Shown: piece by piece, positions 50,174 to 58,770 of the stretch
Layout: each line of letters begins with the position of its first letter
Position numbering within the stretch: position 1 is the stretch's first letter
Source: Dermacoccus abyssi
GTDB lineage: Bacteria > Actinomycetota > Actinomycetes > Actinomycetales > Dermatophilaceae
DNA: 64,000 nt
Direction: 5' to 3'
Assembly: GCF_003515945.1 (NCBI RefSeq)
Contig: NZ_QWLM01000004.1
Coordinates: 186,001 to 250,000 of the forward strand
The notes under the pieces: model-generated
Seen by the model: only the letters and a program-made list of their open reading frames with translations
Databases searched by the model: none
What the model was told of the DNA's origin: nothing
Translations under genes and position numbers: made by a program

Positions 50174-51595
50174 ATGCGCAGCCTCGCCGACACCCAGCCC
50201 GCCATCGCCCTCGGAGCCCTCGACGGCCGCTACCGCGGCGCCGTCGCCCCGCTCGTCGACCACCTGTCGGAGGCCGCGCTCAACCGCATGCGCGTGCACG
50301 TCGAGGTCGAGTGGCTCATCCACCTCACCGACACCGGCATCCTCGACGGCGTGCGCGCGCTGGACGACGGCGAGAAGGAGGCGCTGCGCGACGTCGTCGA
50401 GGAGTTCGACGGTGACGACATCGCCGAACTCGCCGAGATCGAGCGCGAGACGGTGCACGACGTCAAGGCCGTCGAGTACTACCTCAAGCGCCGCCTCACG
50501 CAGATCGTGGCCGCCGCGGGCCACGACGACGCCGAGCAGCTCTCGGAGCTCATCCACTTCTGCTGCACGAGCGAGGACATCAACAACCTCAGCTACGCCC
50601 TCATGGTGCAGCGTGCGACGCAGCAGGTGTGGCTGCCGAAGGCGACGACGCTCGTCGAGCAGGTCGCGACGATGGCCCGTGACATGCGTGACGTGCCGCT
50701 CCTGTCGCACACCCACGGCCAGCCCGCGACGCCGACGACGATGGGCAAGGAGTTCGCGGTGCTCGCCCACCGCCTGGGCCGTCAGCTGCGCCGCATCGGC
50801 GGGCAGGAGTACCTCGGCAAGATCAACGGAGCCACCGGCACGTTCGGTGCGCACACGGCTGCGGTGCCGAGCGCCGACTGGCCGGCACTGAGCAAGTCGT
50901 TCGTCGAGGGCCTCGGCCTCACGTGGAACCCGTTGACGACGCAGATCGAGAGCCACGACTGGCAGGCCGAGCTCTACGCCGACATCGCGCGGTTCAACCG
51001 CATCCTGCACAACCTGTGCACCGACGTGTGGACCTACATCTCGATGGGCTACTTCGCGCAGGTGCGCGGCCAGGGCACCGTCGGATCGTCGACGATGCCG
51101 CACAAGGTGAACCCGATCCGCTTCGAGAACGCGGAGGCGAACCTCGAGGTCAGCTCGGCGTTGCTCGACGTCCTCGGCTCGACCCTCGTCACGTCGCGCC
51201 TGCAGCGCGACCTCACGGATTCCTCGATGCAGCGCAACATCGGCACCGCATTCGGTCACTCGGTGCTGGCCATGGACAACGTCGCGCGGGGCCTCGGCGG
51301 TCTCGACCCCGTGCCGGGCGCCATGGCCAAGGACCTCGAAGCCAACTGGGAGGTGCTCGGCGAGCCGATCCAGACGGCGATGCGCGCGCTCGGCGCCCAG
51401 GGCGTGCCCGGGATGGAGCAGCCCTACGAGCGCCTCAAGGAACTGACGCGCGGACGCCGCATCACCGGCGACGACCTGCGCGAGTTCGTGCGCGGCCTCG
51501 GCCTGCCCTCCGACGTCGAGGAGCGTTTCCTCGAGATGACGCCTGCCACCTACATCGGCATCGCACCTCAGCTCGTCGATTACCTCGAGGTCTAA
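50174..51595 (+). CDS. purB: Adenylosuccinate lyase
   Basis: Fumarase-superfamily lyase acting twice in purine synthesis (SAICAR and adenylosuccinate cleavage); 473 residues, of the longer E. coli-like type. HDVKAVEYYLK, SHTHGQPATPTTMGKE with the catalytic His, the signature GSSTMPHKVNP with the catalytic Ser loop, and TDSSMQRNIGTAFG are present. Start ATG 50174 (MRSLADTQPAIALGALDGRY). A strong terminator follows. It is read alone. Confidence 0.97.
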   Translation: MRSLADTQPAIALGALDGRYRGAVAPLVDHLSEAALNRMRVHVEVEWLIHLTDTGILDGVRALDDGEKEALRDVVEEFDGDDIAELAEIERETVHDVKAVEYYLKRRLTQIVAAAGHDDAEQLSELIHFCCTSEDINNLSYALMVQRATQQVWLPKATTLVEQVATMARDMRDVPLLSHTHGQPATPTTMGKEFAVLAHRLGRQLRRIGGQEYLGKINGATGTFGAHTAAVPSADWPALSKSFVEGLGLTWNPLTTQIESHDWQAELYADIARFNRILHNLCTDVWTYISMGYFAQVRGQGTVGSSTMPHKVNPIRFENAEANLEVSSALLDVLGSTLVTSRLQRDLTDSSMQRNIGTAFGHSVLAMDNVARGLGGLDPVPGAMAKDLEANWEVLGEPIQTAMRALGAQGVPGMEQPYERLKELTRGRRITGDDLREFVRGLGLPSDVEERFLEMTPATYIGIAPQLVDYLEV

Positions 51596-51611
51596 CGAAC
51601 CTGCGCTCACG

Positions 51612-51652
51612 CGACGCCCTGCCCGCAGCTGTGCTCCGCGGGCAGGGCGTCG
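51612..51652 (+). terminator. Terminator after purB
   Basis: Perfect 15-base stem CGACGCCCTGCCCGC / GCGGGCAGGGCGTCG with an 11-base loop, 16 bases past the purB stop. Confidence 0.8.
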
Positions 51653-51765
51653 TGCTGCGCGACGACAGGCGGCGTCAGGACACAACGTACGACCGCGCCA
51701 CCACCGCACCCGAGCCACCCGCGGCTCTCACCCCCTAAGCACCCCTTGGGGCGGAGTGATTCGCC

Positions 51766-51771
51766 TATAGT
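51766..51771 (+). promoter_or_regulatory. -10 element TATAGT upstream of the DUF350 operon
   Basis: TATAGT is the best -10 match in the gap between the purB terminator and the DUF350 gene; transcription would start near 51778 and leave a leader of about 80 bases. The -35 is unclear. Confidence 0.4.
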
Positions 51772-51856
51772 TCTTGCATGTTCCGGGGGCATCGCGCAAT
51801 CACTGCGCGTGGGGAACGGCCCCAGCCCTGTGTCGGCCGGGAAGGCGATGAATTCG

Positions 51857-52285
51857 ATGACCGCATCCGATCTGCTCTACGACGTCGGGGCCATCGCGGC
51901 CTTCGCCATCGTCGGTTGTGCGCTCCAGGCGCTCGGCTACTTCATGACCGATCTGCTCACACCCGGTCGGCTCGCCGACATAGTGTGGCGTGACCGCAAC
52001 CAGAACGCGGCCATCCTCGTCTCGGCGAACCTGGTCGCCGTGGGTCTCATCGTCTTCACGGCCATCCGTTCGTCCCACGACGGCCTCGCGGCGGGCCTCG
52101 TGAGCACCGCCGTCTACGGCGTCCTCGGGCTGATCTTCATGGCCCTGAGCTTCTTCGCCCTGGACGCCCTAACGCCGGGCAAGCTGGGCGCGTTGCTGCT
52201 GCAAGAGGACAGGCACCCGGCGGTCTGGGTGTCGGCGGCGGCTCACATCGCGGTCGCGCTCATGATCTGCGCCGCCATCTCCTGA
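51857..52285 (+). CDS. DUF350 membrane protein
   Basis: 142 residues (MTASDLLYDVG), or 145 if the in-frame ATG at 51848 is used; GGAAGG lies between ideal distances for either. Two repeats of a two-helix unit: FAIVGCALQALGYFMTDLLTPG and the later FMALSFFALDALTPGKLGAL, the LTPG turn being typical for DUF350. Such proteins accompany PspA/DUF4178/polyamine-ligase genes in many bacteria. It heads a five-gene run ending in speE. Confidence 0.85.
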   Translation: MTASDLLYDVGAIAAFAIVGCALQALGYFMTDLLTPGRLADIVWRDRNQNAAILVSANLVAVGLIVFTAIRSSHDGLAAGLVSTAVYGVLGLIFMALSFFALDALTPGKLGALLLQEDRHPAVWVSAAAHIAVALMICAAIS

Positions 52286-52296
52286 TCGACGCTCCC

Positions 52297-52752
52297 ATGA
52301 CCCACGACGCGCTGACCATCCGCCCCGGCTCGCACCTCTCGCTCGCGGGCGCTCCCGCGCGCGTCGAGGAGACCCTCGAACTCACCGTCGACGACTTCAC
52401 CTGGCACTCGCACCGCCTCAGCGGTCATCCGGACGCCGACTGGCTCACCGTCGAGGACGACGAGGGCACGCTCAGCCTCACCCTGTGGAAGGACCGCCCG
52501 GCCCTGCCCGAGCGCGGCGAGCCTGGCGAACGCAACGTCGTCTGCGACGGCACGAAGCTGCGCCGCAACGAGGACGGCACAGGCACCTACCGCAGCCTTC
52601 CGTCGGGGCGCTCGGGCCGTTACGCCTACGCCGACTACCGCCTCGGCGGCACGCTCGTCGCCTTCGAGCGCTTCGACGACGGCGCGTGGGAGCCGTCGAC
52701 CGGCCGTCACATCCCGGCGTTCGGCGTGCAGGTCACCGGGGGTTCGTCGTGA
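52297..52752 (+). CDS. DUF4178-type protein
   Basis: 151-residue soluble beta-rich protein. VDDFTWHSHRLSGHPDADWL, EGTLSLTLWKDRPAL and YADYRLGGTLVAFERFDDG fit the DUF4178 pattern of repeated W- and Y-containing strands. It follows DUF350 by 11 bases and its TGA overlaps the GTG of the next gene. Function unknown; linked by context to a membrane and polyamine system. Confidence 0.72.
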   Translation: MTHDALTIRPGSHLSLAGAPARVEETLELTVDDFTWHSHRLSGHPDADWLTVEDDEGTLSLTLWKDRPALPERGEPGERNVVCDGTKLRRNEDGTGTYRSLPSGRSGRYAYADYRLGGTLVAFERFDDGAWEPSTGRHIPAFGVQVTGGSS

Positions 52753-53249
52753 CCCTTCACGCCATCGCGTCGCCGTTCGTCGACACCCGCGCCGCCGACC
52801 TACGCCTGGGGCTCGGCTTGGCCCCTGTGGAGCCTCTCGCCACCTGCTTCGTGGCGGGTGCCGACCTGCGCGTGCTCGGGGCCTCGCACCAGGTCGTCGT
52901 CGAGACCGAGGGCGTCACGTTCAGCGAGACGATCGCCTACCTCCCGAACGTGTCGCTGCCGCTGCCGTCGCAGCATGCCGCACCCGGCTACGCGTTGCGC
53001 TCGCGCGTCACGCACCTGACTCCGCACGCCCTGCGCGAGGAGGTTGACGCCCTCGTCCGCTCACTCGCCGACCGTGACGACGCCGTCGTCGCGCGATTTC
53101 CCGGCCACGAGCTCGCCGTGACGGCCCTCGTCGCCGAGCGCCGCGACGACGTCCTCACGTGGCGCACCTGGCACGTCTACCCGCAGCACGGAGAACTGGT
53201 CGAGACCGCGTCCTCGCTCGACCTGCAGCGACGGAGGGATCCGGCATGA
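52749..53249 (+). CDS. DUF2617 family protein
   Basis: 166 residues, MTLHAIASPFVDTRAADLRL start, VTFSETIAYLPNVSLPLPSQ and RSRVTHLTPHALREEVDALV, typical for DUF2617. The C-terminus is WRTWHVYPQHGELVETAS. No catalytic motif known. GTG start overlaps the DUF4178 stop; its own stop overlaps the lipoprotein ATG (ATGA), so the run is tightly coupled. Confidence 0.82.
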   Translation: MTLHAIASPFVDTRAADLRLGLGLAPVEPLATCFVAGADLRVLGASHQVVVETEGVTFSETIAYLPNVSLPLPSQHAAPGYALRSRVTHLTPHALREEVDALVRSLADRDDAVVARFPGHELAVTALVAERRDDVLTWRTWHVYPQHGELVETASSLDLQRRRDPA

Positions 53250-53482
53250 AGCGCACCGTCAACGTACTGCTCGTCGCGGCCCTCGGCCTCGGGTTGAGCG
53301 GCTGCGGCACGAGCAAGGAAGAGGAAGCCTGCCGCGAGCAGCAGCGTCAGATGGCGCGAGCGCAGGGCTTCACGCCCAACGAGCGGGCCGTCAAGGAGGC
53401 CTGCGACAACGATCACCGCAGCTCGACGACGCGCCGTCACGGTAGTTCCTTCCGCGGTGGCGGTTCGGGCAGCGGAAAGTGA
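53246..53482 (+). CDS. Small lipoprotein
   Basis: 78 residues with a lipoprotein signal: KRTVNVLLVAALGLGLSGCG puts the lipidated Cys near residue 20. The mature part is a short charged helix (EEEACREQQRQMARAQGF) and a Gly/Ser/Arg tail. It takes the place of the DUF4247-type protein often found in such operons, but is shorter. ATG overlaps the DUF2617 stop, GGAGGG upstream. Confidence 0.75.
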   Translation: MKRTVNVLLVAALGLGLSGCGTSKEEEACREQQRQMARAQGFTPNERAVKEACDNDHRSSTTRRHGSSFRGGGSGSGK

Positions 53483-53521
53483 GCGACGCTGTTCGCAGCA
53501 TTCGCGCGATCGAGGTGAGCC

Positions 53522-55066
53522 GTGCGCTCACCGTCTGAGGCTCCCCGCCTCGCCCGCGCCCTCGTCTTCGGCGCCGTCCTGCTGTGCGCCGCATGCGGTC
53601 TCGTCTACGAGCTCGCGCTCGTCGCGCTCGGCTCGTACTTGCTAGGCAACTCGATCACGCAGACGTCGATCGTCCTGTCGGTCATGGTGTTCGCCATGGG
53701 CATCGGCTCGCTCGCGGCGAAGCGGCTCGTCGGCCAGGCGGCCCGCAACTTCGCCCTGGTCGAGCTGGCCCTCGCCGTCATCGGCGGCACGAGCGTCATC
53801 GTGCTGTACGCCGCCTTCGCGTGGTGGTCGCTCTACGGGCCAGCGCTCGTCGCTCTCGCCTTCACGATCGGCGCGCTCATCGGTGCCGAGATCCCCCTGC
53901 TCATGACGTTGCTCCAGCGCATCCGCAAACAGAATGCGTCGGACGCCGTCGCTGATCTCTTCGCCGCCGATTACGTCGGCGCCCTCGTGGGTGGCCTGGC
54001 GTTCCCGTTCCTCCTGCTGCCCCTCTTCGGCCTGCTCCGCGGCACACTCGCCGTCGGCGCCGTCAACGCCCTCGTCGGTGTTGCCTTGTGCCTGTGAGTG
54101 TTTCGTGACTCGTTCACGACGTGGGGGCGGCGCCTCGTCGGCGGCGCGCTCGCCGTGACGCTCGTCGGGCTCGCGGGGCTTGCCTGGTTCTCGGGGAAGT
54201 TCGAGCTGTCCGCGCAGCAGCGCATCTACCGCGATCCGATCGTCGTGAGCGAGCGTTCGGCCTACCAGGACATCGTCGTCACGTCCGGCCTCGACGGACG
54301 CGACGTGCGGCTGTTCCTCAACGGTGACCTGCAGTTCTCGACGCTCGACGAGTACCGCTACCACGAGGCGCTCGTCGCTCCTGCGATGAACGGGCCGCGC
54401 ACGAAGGTCCTCGTGCTCGGCGGGGGCGACGGACTGGCGGCACGCCGGGTGCTCGCGTACCCCGGCGTCGAGAAGGTGACGCTCGTCGACCTCGACCCGG
54501 CGGTGGTCGACCTCGCGCGCACGCGGCCCGAATTCGTCGCGGCCAACGCCGATGCGATGGACGACCCGCGCCTGACCTATCGCGCCGCCGATGCGTTCAC
54601 GTGGCTGCGCACCCAGAACGAGACGTTCGACGCCATCGTCGTCGACTTCCCCGACGCCGACGACGTGGCCACCGCGAAGCTGTACTCGCAGGAGATCTAC
54701 GGGCTGATGAACAGGGCCCTCGCCCCCGGCGGCCGCATGGTCGTCCAGAGCGGCTCGCCGTTCTTCGCCCGCGAGGCTTACTGGACGACGGAGGCGACCC
54801 TGCGCCGCGCCGGGTTCGCGACAACGCCGTACCACGTCGACGTGCCGAGCTTCGGCGACTGGGGCTTCCACCTCGCGACGCGCTCGTCGACGCCGCCGTC
54901 GCTCACGCTGCCCGATGACGCCCCGGCGCAGCGCTTCGTCACGCAGGACGTGCTGCGGGCCGCTGCCGTCTTCCCGCCCGACCGTGGCCGGCTGCCCGTG
55001 AAGCCGTCGACCCTGCTGGCACCCACCATCCTCGACGCGCAAAAGGGCGCCTACCGAGGCTACTGA
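53522..55066 (+). pseudogene. speE: Membrane-bound polyamine aminopropyltransferase split by in-frame TGA
   Basis: One frame of 515 codons interrupted only by a TGA at 54095-54097. First part: seven hydrophobic helices beginning [20 protein letters not shown], ending [10 protein letters not shown]. Second part: helix GALAVTLVGLAGLAWF, then a spermidine-synthase domain with EYRYHEALVAPAM, VLVLGGGDGLAARRVL, TLVDLDPAVVDLA and VVDFPDADD. Homologues are single chains; a Trp codon (TGG) probably stood at the TGA. A GTG directly after the stop could allow the catalytic half to be made separately. It transfers aminopropyl groups to polyamines in related enzymes; the substrate here is unknown. Confidence 0.85.
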
Positions 55067-55077
55067 GACCGCTACCG

Positions 55078-56301
55078 TCAGCGACGCGGGTTGAGGCGGG
55101 CGAGGGCGCCGGTGAGGCCGGCCGCGAAACCGGTCCACGCAGCATAGGGGGCGAGCAGGACGCCCCGCTCGGGACTGGTGCGGGCGGCGCAACGCACGAG
55201 GTCGGCGCTGCTCACGGCGAGCGCGACCGCGTCGACGCAGGCCGGGCGCACCTGTTTCCTGGTGAAGAGCAGCACGCTCCACCCCGCGTTGAGCGCGAGA
55301 TTGCCGGCGAGCGCCGCCGCGTACCGCTTCTGCTCGCGCGTGCGCCCCTGCTCGCCGATTTCCGCGAGCACGAGGGAACTCGTGGGCGCGATGCCGGCGT
55401 ACAGCGCGGTCCACGCCACGGGGAAGACCCACGCAGGCGGCTGGAAGGCGGGCTTGCGCAGCGTCCGGTACCAGAGCGAGTCCGGGTCCGTCGCGAGGCT
55501 TCCGACGAGCGCCGTCGTCACGGGGGTCACCAAGCCCACCCAGTACGCGGCAAGGCCGGGCGTCGTCACGGGTGCCGTGAGCACGAGACGCCGACGCAGC
55601 CCGACCGCCTTCGCGTACTCGCTCATCATGCCGGCGTACTCGATGGCCTCGGGTGCCCCGATGTCGAAGGTGCGGTTGACGTGCTCCGGCAGATCGGCCG
55701 CCGCCACGAGGTAGTGCACCGCGTCGGCCACCGCGACGGGTTGGATCGTGTTGCGCACCCACCGCGGCGCAACAGCCCCCGGCAGTCGCTCGGAGAGGTG
55801 GCGCAGCATCTGGAAGGACGACGGCCCGTCTCCGATGACGAGGCCGGCCTGGAGTGCGGCCGTCGGAACACCCGATGCCATGAGCGCGTCGCCGACCGCA
55901 ACACGGGACGCGAGGTGCTCCGAGAGCTCTTCGCCCTCGGGGTGCAGGCCGCCCAGATAGACGATGCGTGCGACGCCGGCCTTCCGCGCCTCCGCGCCGA
56001 AGGTTCGCGCCATGTCCAGCTCTGCCTCAGCGAAGTCGGACGCGTCGCCCATCGAGTGCAGGAGGTACCAGGCGACGTCGACTCCGCTCAGTGCCTTGGC
56101 GACCTCGGCCGCTCGGGCGGCGTCACCCTCGACGACCTCGCACGACTGCGACGACCACCAGGGAAGTTGCTCGACCTTCTCCGCGCTGCGGCTGAGCACG
56201 CGCACCTGCCATCCTCGCCGGAGCAGTTCGGCGGCCACCTGCCCGCCGATGTACCCCGTGGCGCGCGTCACGAGAGCGAGGCGCGGGTGTGAACGGTCCA
56301 T
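55078..56301 (-). CDS. NAD(P)-binding domain fused to TspO/MBR domain
   Basis: 407 residues. Residues 1-250 are an atypical short-chain-dehydrogenase Rossmann domain (LALVTRATGYIGGQVAAEL, VDVAWYLLHSMGDASD, IVYLGGLHPEGEELSEHL). The first Gly of GxxGxxG is Arg here (TRATGYIGG). The rest is a membrane part with a TspO/MBR domain: WYRTLRKPAFQPPAWVFPVA, WTALYAGI, GNLALNAGWSVLLF. TspO proteins bind porphyrins; the fusion is known in actinobacteria but not characterised. Start ATG 56301, two bases after the CPBP gene stop. Confidence 0.85.
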   Translation of the reverse strand: MDRSHPRLALVTRATGYIGGQVAAELLRRGWQVRVLSRSAEKVEQLPWWSSQSCEVVEGDAARAAEVAKALSGVDVAWYLLHSMGDASDFAEAELDMARTFGAEARKAGVARIVYLGGLHPEGEELSEHLASRVAVGDALMASGVPTAALQAGLVIGDGPSSFQMLRHLSERLPGAVAPRWVRNTIQPVAVADAVHYLVAAADLPEHVNRTFDIGAPEAIEYAGMMSEYAKAVGLRRRLVLTAPVTTPGLAAYWVGLVTPVTTALVGSLATDPDSLWYRTLRKPAFQPPAWVFPVAWTALYAGIAPTSSLVLAEIGEQGRTREQKRYAAALAGNLALNAGWSVLLFTRKQVRPACVDAVALAVSSADLVRCAARTSPERGVLLAPYAAWTGFAAGLTGALARLNPRR

Positions 56302-56303
56302 GG

Positions 56304-56909
56304 TCAGCTCCCGAGGTCGAGGGCTCGGGGAAGGAGGAGGACCATGCCGAGCGACCACGCAAGAGGCGCGGCGATGCACGCCGTGATGCCGCCCGTGCGG
56401 TGCCTCATCACGGCACACACGCCACCGAGCACGAGGCCGGTGAACGCGAGCATCCAGATACCTGCGGCGGCGGTGACGAGGGTGTAGACCACCGTCGTCG
56501 AGACGATCGGCGCGTACGGATGCAGAGCGTCGTAGAGGGCCCCGCGGAAGAAAAACTCCTCCGCGACGCCGTTGACGAGCGCCAGCGTGAGGACGACGGG
56601 GAAGATGCCGCGGTCGGCGTGGTCGAGCAGAGCCTGCACCGGATCCCGTAGGTCGGGAATGCGGGTCAGCACGAGGGCACCCGCGAGGAAGGCCAGGGCC
56701 AGGGCCACGCCGACGACGACACCGAGAACAGCCGCGCGCGCACGGACGACCGGCACGGACGACGTCGAGCGGGTGCCCGCCCGACGGGCCGCGTACCCAC
56801 CACCGAACCACACCGCAGCCAGCGGTGCCGTCGCGGGATAGAAGAGGGAATCGGCGGGCTCGATCGACAGGCTCCACGCCAGGACGAGCGCGCCGATGAC
56901 GAGTGTCAC
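56304..56909 (-). CDS. CPBP family intramembrane protease
   Basis: 201 residues, about six helices. The CPBP/Abi motif 1 EExxxR is present in VNGVAEEFFFRGALYDAL, and later helices carry the partner residues in GLVLGGVCAVMRHRTGG. Members cleave membrane-embedded substrates or mature prenylated proteins. GTG start at 56909. It is followed two bases later by the Rossmann-TspO fusion gene, so both are cotranscribed. Confidence 0.82.
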   Translation of the reverse strand: MTLVIGALVLAWSLSIEPADSLFYPATAPLAAVWFGGGYAARRAGTRSTSSVPVVRARAAVLGVVVGVALALAFLAGALVLTRIPDLRDPVQALLDHADRGIFPVVLTLALVNGVAEEFFFRGALYDALHPYAPIVSTTVVYTLVTAAAGIWMLAFTGLVLGGVCAVMRHRTGGITACIAAPLAWSLGMVLLLPRALDLGS

Positions 56910-57080
56910 CGCGCAGACGAGGCGCTACTGAGCCATCTGCGTCATCGAGTCACCGCATCGTCCACTCGCTCATCCGACCACGTCGAACGCACGAGATCAA
57001 CCGCGCCCGACGGGGACACCGACGGGCCGGCACCCGGACTGGGTGCCGACCCGTTGGCTGCATCGTGGAGCGTGGCTGCG

Positions 57081-57734
57081 TCAGATCGTGACGTCGCCGC
57101 GGGGCGTCGTGAACGCCACCGACAGCACCGATGGGGTGCCGTGCGGGGCGACGAAGGAGAAGTCGACGGACGGCTCCCACTCCTCGCGGTCGACACCCGG
57201 CTGGCCCGAGAGGCCGAGCCACTCGCGCACACGCTCGGGGGCACCCGCGAGGGTGATGCCCTTGAGGGAGACGTCGCTCGAACCGTCGGACGAGGGGTGC
57301 TGCGCGTCGTCGTCCCACTTGATGAAGTACGGCAGCTGCGGGTCGACGACGAGGTCGCTCACACCGATCTGCTGCCAGGTGATCTCCGCACCGTCGGGGC
57401 GGTGGCGACGGCCCTCCGTCGTACCGCGGCCCAGCTTCTCGACCGGGGCGCTCATGTCGTCGAGTTCGACGACCCAGCCGATCCAGCCGCCGCCGTTGGC
57501 CGAGCGCGCCTTGACGGCCTGGCCGTACGGCATCTTGTCGACGCTGGGGTGCTCGAGCGCCTCGACGACCTCGAGGAACCGGTGCTCGGTGAGCGGCAGG
57601 ATGACGTTGCGGGTACCGAACCGGGGGTGCACACCACCGTCGAGTGCCTCCACGCCGAGCTGCTGCGCGAGTCGATCGGCCGTTGCCTGCAGACCGTCGG
57701 ACTCGGCCGCATACATCACGTGGTCAATACGCAT
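57081..57734 (-). CDS. VOC family protein (glyoxalase-like domain)
   Basis: 217 residues. MRIDHVMYAAESDGLQATAD and GVHPRFGTRNVILPLTEHRF at the N-terminus are typical of the Glyoxalase_3-like group, in which the metal ligands are often His and Glu of these strands. The C-terminal third (VDFSFVAPHGTPSVLSVAF) closes the second half of the fold. ATG 57734 is the first good start; longer frames upstream are noise. Substrate unknown. Confidence 0.82.
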   Translation of the reverse strand: MRIDHVMYAAESDGLQATADRLAQQLGVEALDGGVHPRFGTRNVILPLTEHRFLEVVEALEHPSVDKMPYGQAVKARSANGGGWIGWVVELDDMSAPVEKLGRGTTEGRRHRPDGAEITWQQIGVSDLVVDPQLPYFIKWDDDAQHPSSDGSSDVSLKGITLAGAPERVREWLGLSGQPGVDREEWEPSVDFSFVAPHGTPSVLSVAFTTPRGDVTI

Positions 57735-57836
57735 GGTGACACTGTGCCACGCACCGGCGCGAGGGGTGTAATCAGGGTCACGCTCCCCCGGCGTCAGGCG
57801 ATGGGCGCGTCCCTCGCGATGGGCGCGAAACTGTGC

Positions 57837-57864
57837 CGGTGGGAGCGCTGCGGTGCTCCCACCG
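57837..57864 (-). terminator. Terminator after the RNA methyltransferase gene
   Basis: Perfect 10-base stem CGGTGGGAGC / GCTCCCACCG with an 8-base loop, 42 bases past the stop on the minus strand. Confidence 0.6.
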
Positions 57865-57905
57865 ACGGTGTTCTGCTCCACCGCCAGGTTTGCTCCCGCG
57901 GGCGG

Positions 57906-58718
57906 TCAGCCGCGAACGCCCCGCTGACGCATCGCTTCGTAGAGCAGGACGGCGGCGCTCGTCGCCACGTTGAGCGAGTTGACCTGGCCCACCATGGGGA
58001 TGCGCACGCGCGTCGTCGCGGCAGCGAGTGCCTCGTCGGTGAGGCCGTACTTCTCGGTGCCGACGGCGATGGCGACCGGTCCGCGGTAGTCGACGTCGGT
58101 GTGCATGACGTCGGTGTCCGGCGTCGCCGCGACGAGGGGGATGTTCTGCTCGACGAGCCAGCCGAGCGTCTCCGCTGTTGACGCGGCCGCCACGGGGACG
58201 CTGAAGACCGTGCCCTTGGACCCTCGCACGACGTTGGGGTTGCCCCAGTCGGTGACGGGGTCCGCCGCGATGACGCCGTCGACGCCCACGGCGTCGGCCG
58301 TGCGAAGCATCGCGCCGAGGTTGCCGGGCTTCTCGACGCCCTCAGCGACGAGCAGGAGCGGGTTCTCGGGCAGCTCGAGTTCGCGCGGGTGGGCCTGGAC
58401 GCTCGGCACGACGGCGAGGAAGCCGTCAGGGCCTTCGCGGTAGGCCACCTTCTCGAACGCGGCGCGCGCCACCGTCACGATCTCGGCGCCCGCATCGCGA
58501 GCGGTCGCGACGACGTCCTGCTGACGCGACGCGTTGAGCATCAACTCCTCGCACATGTAGAGGGAGCGCGGGCGGACGCCGGCCTCGAGCGCCAACGCGA
58601 GTTCCTCGTAGCCCTCGAGGAGCGTGACGCCCTCGCTCTCGCGGGTGCGGCGCTTGCGCAAGCCGACGAGCCCCTTGAGGCGCGGATTGGTCGCGGAGGT
58701 GAGGTGAAGGTCGGCCAC
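57906..58718 (-). CDS. SpoU/TrmH family RNA 2'-O-methyltransferase
   Basis: 270 residues. N-terminal substrate domain LTSATNPRLKGLVGLRKRRT and LLEGYEELALALEAG, then the SPOUT knot with LLLVAEGVEKPGNLGAMLRT, GSKGTVFSVPV, VAIAVGTEKYGLT and VRIPMVGQVNSLNVATSAAV, the three conserved motifs. Methylates ribose in rRNA or tRNA; closest in layout to TsnR/RlmB-type enzymes. GTG start 58718. Divergent from the DUF1990 gene with a 52-base gap. Confidence 0.93.
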   Translation of the reverse strand: MADLHLTSATNPRLKGLVGLRKRRTRESEGVTLLEGYEELALALEAGVRPRSLYMCEELMLNASRQQDVVATARDAGAEIVTVARAAFEKVAYREGPDGFLAVVPSVQAHPRELELPENPLLLVAEGVEKPGNLGAMLRTADAVGVDGVIAADPVTDWGNPNVVRGSKGTVFSVPVAAASTAETLGWLVEQNIPLVAATPDTDVMHTDVDYRGPVAIAVGTEKYGLTDEALAAATTRVRIPMVGQVNSLNVATSAAVLLYEAMRQRGVRG

Positions 58719-58770
58719 CCGCCCATTCTCCCACCGCGAACGCGCCCGGCCAGCACGGCAGAATGGGGAC

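Noticed and set aside
38817-54097. Reading TGA as selenocysteine or as a reassigned Trp codon
   Set aside because: Many genes here use TGA as a normal stop at the expected place, and no SECIS-like hairpin or selenoprotein context is seen at the two internal TGA codons.
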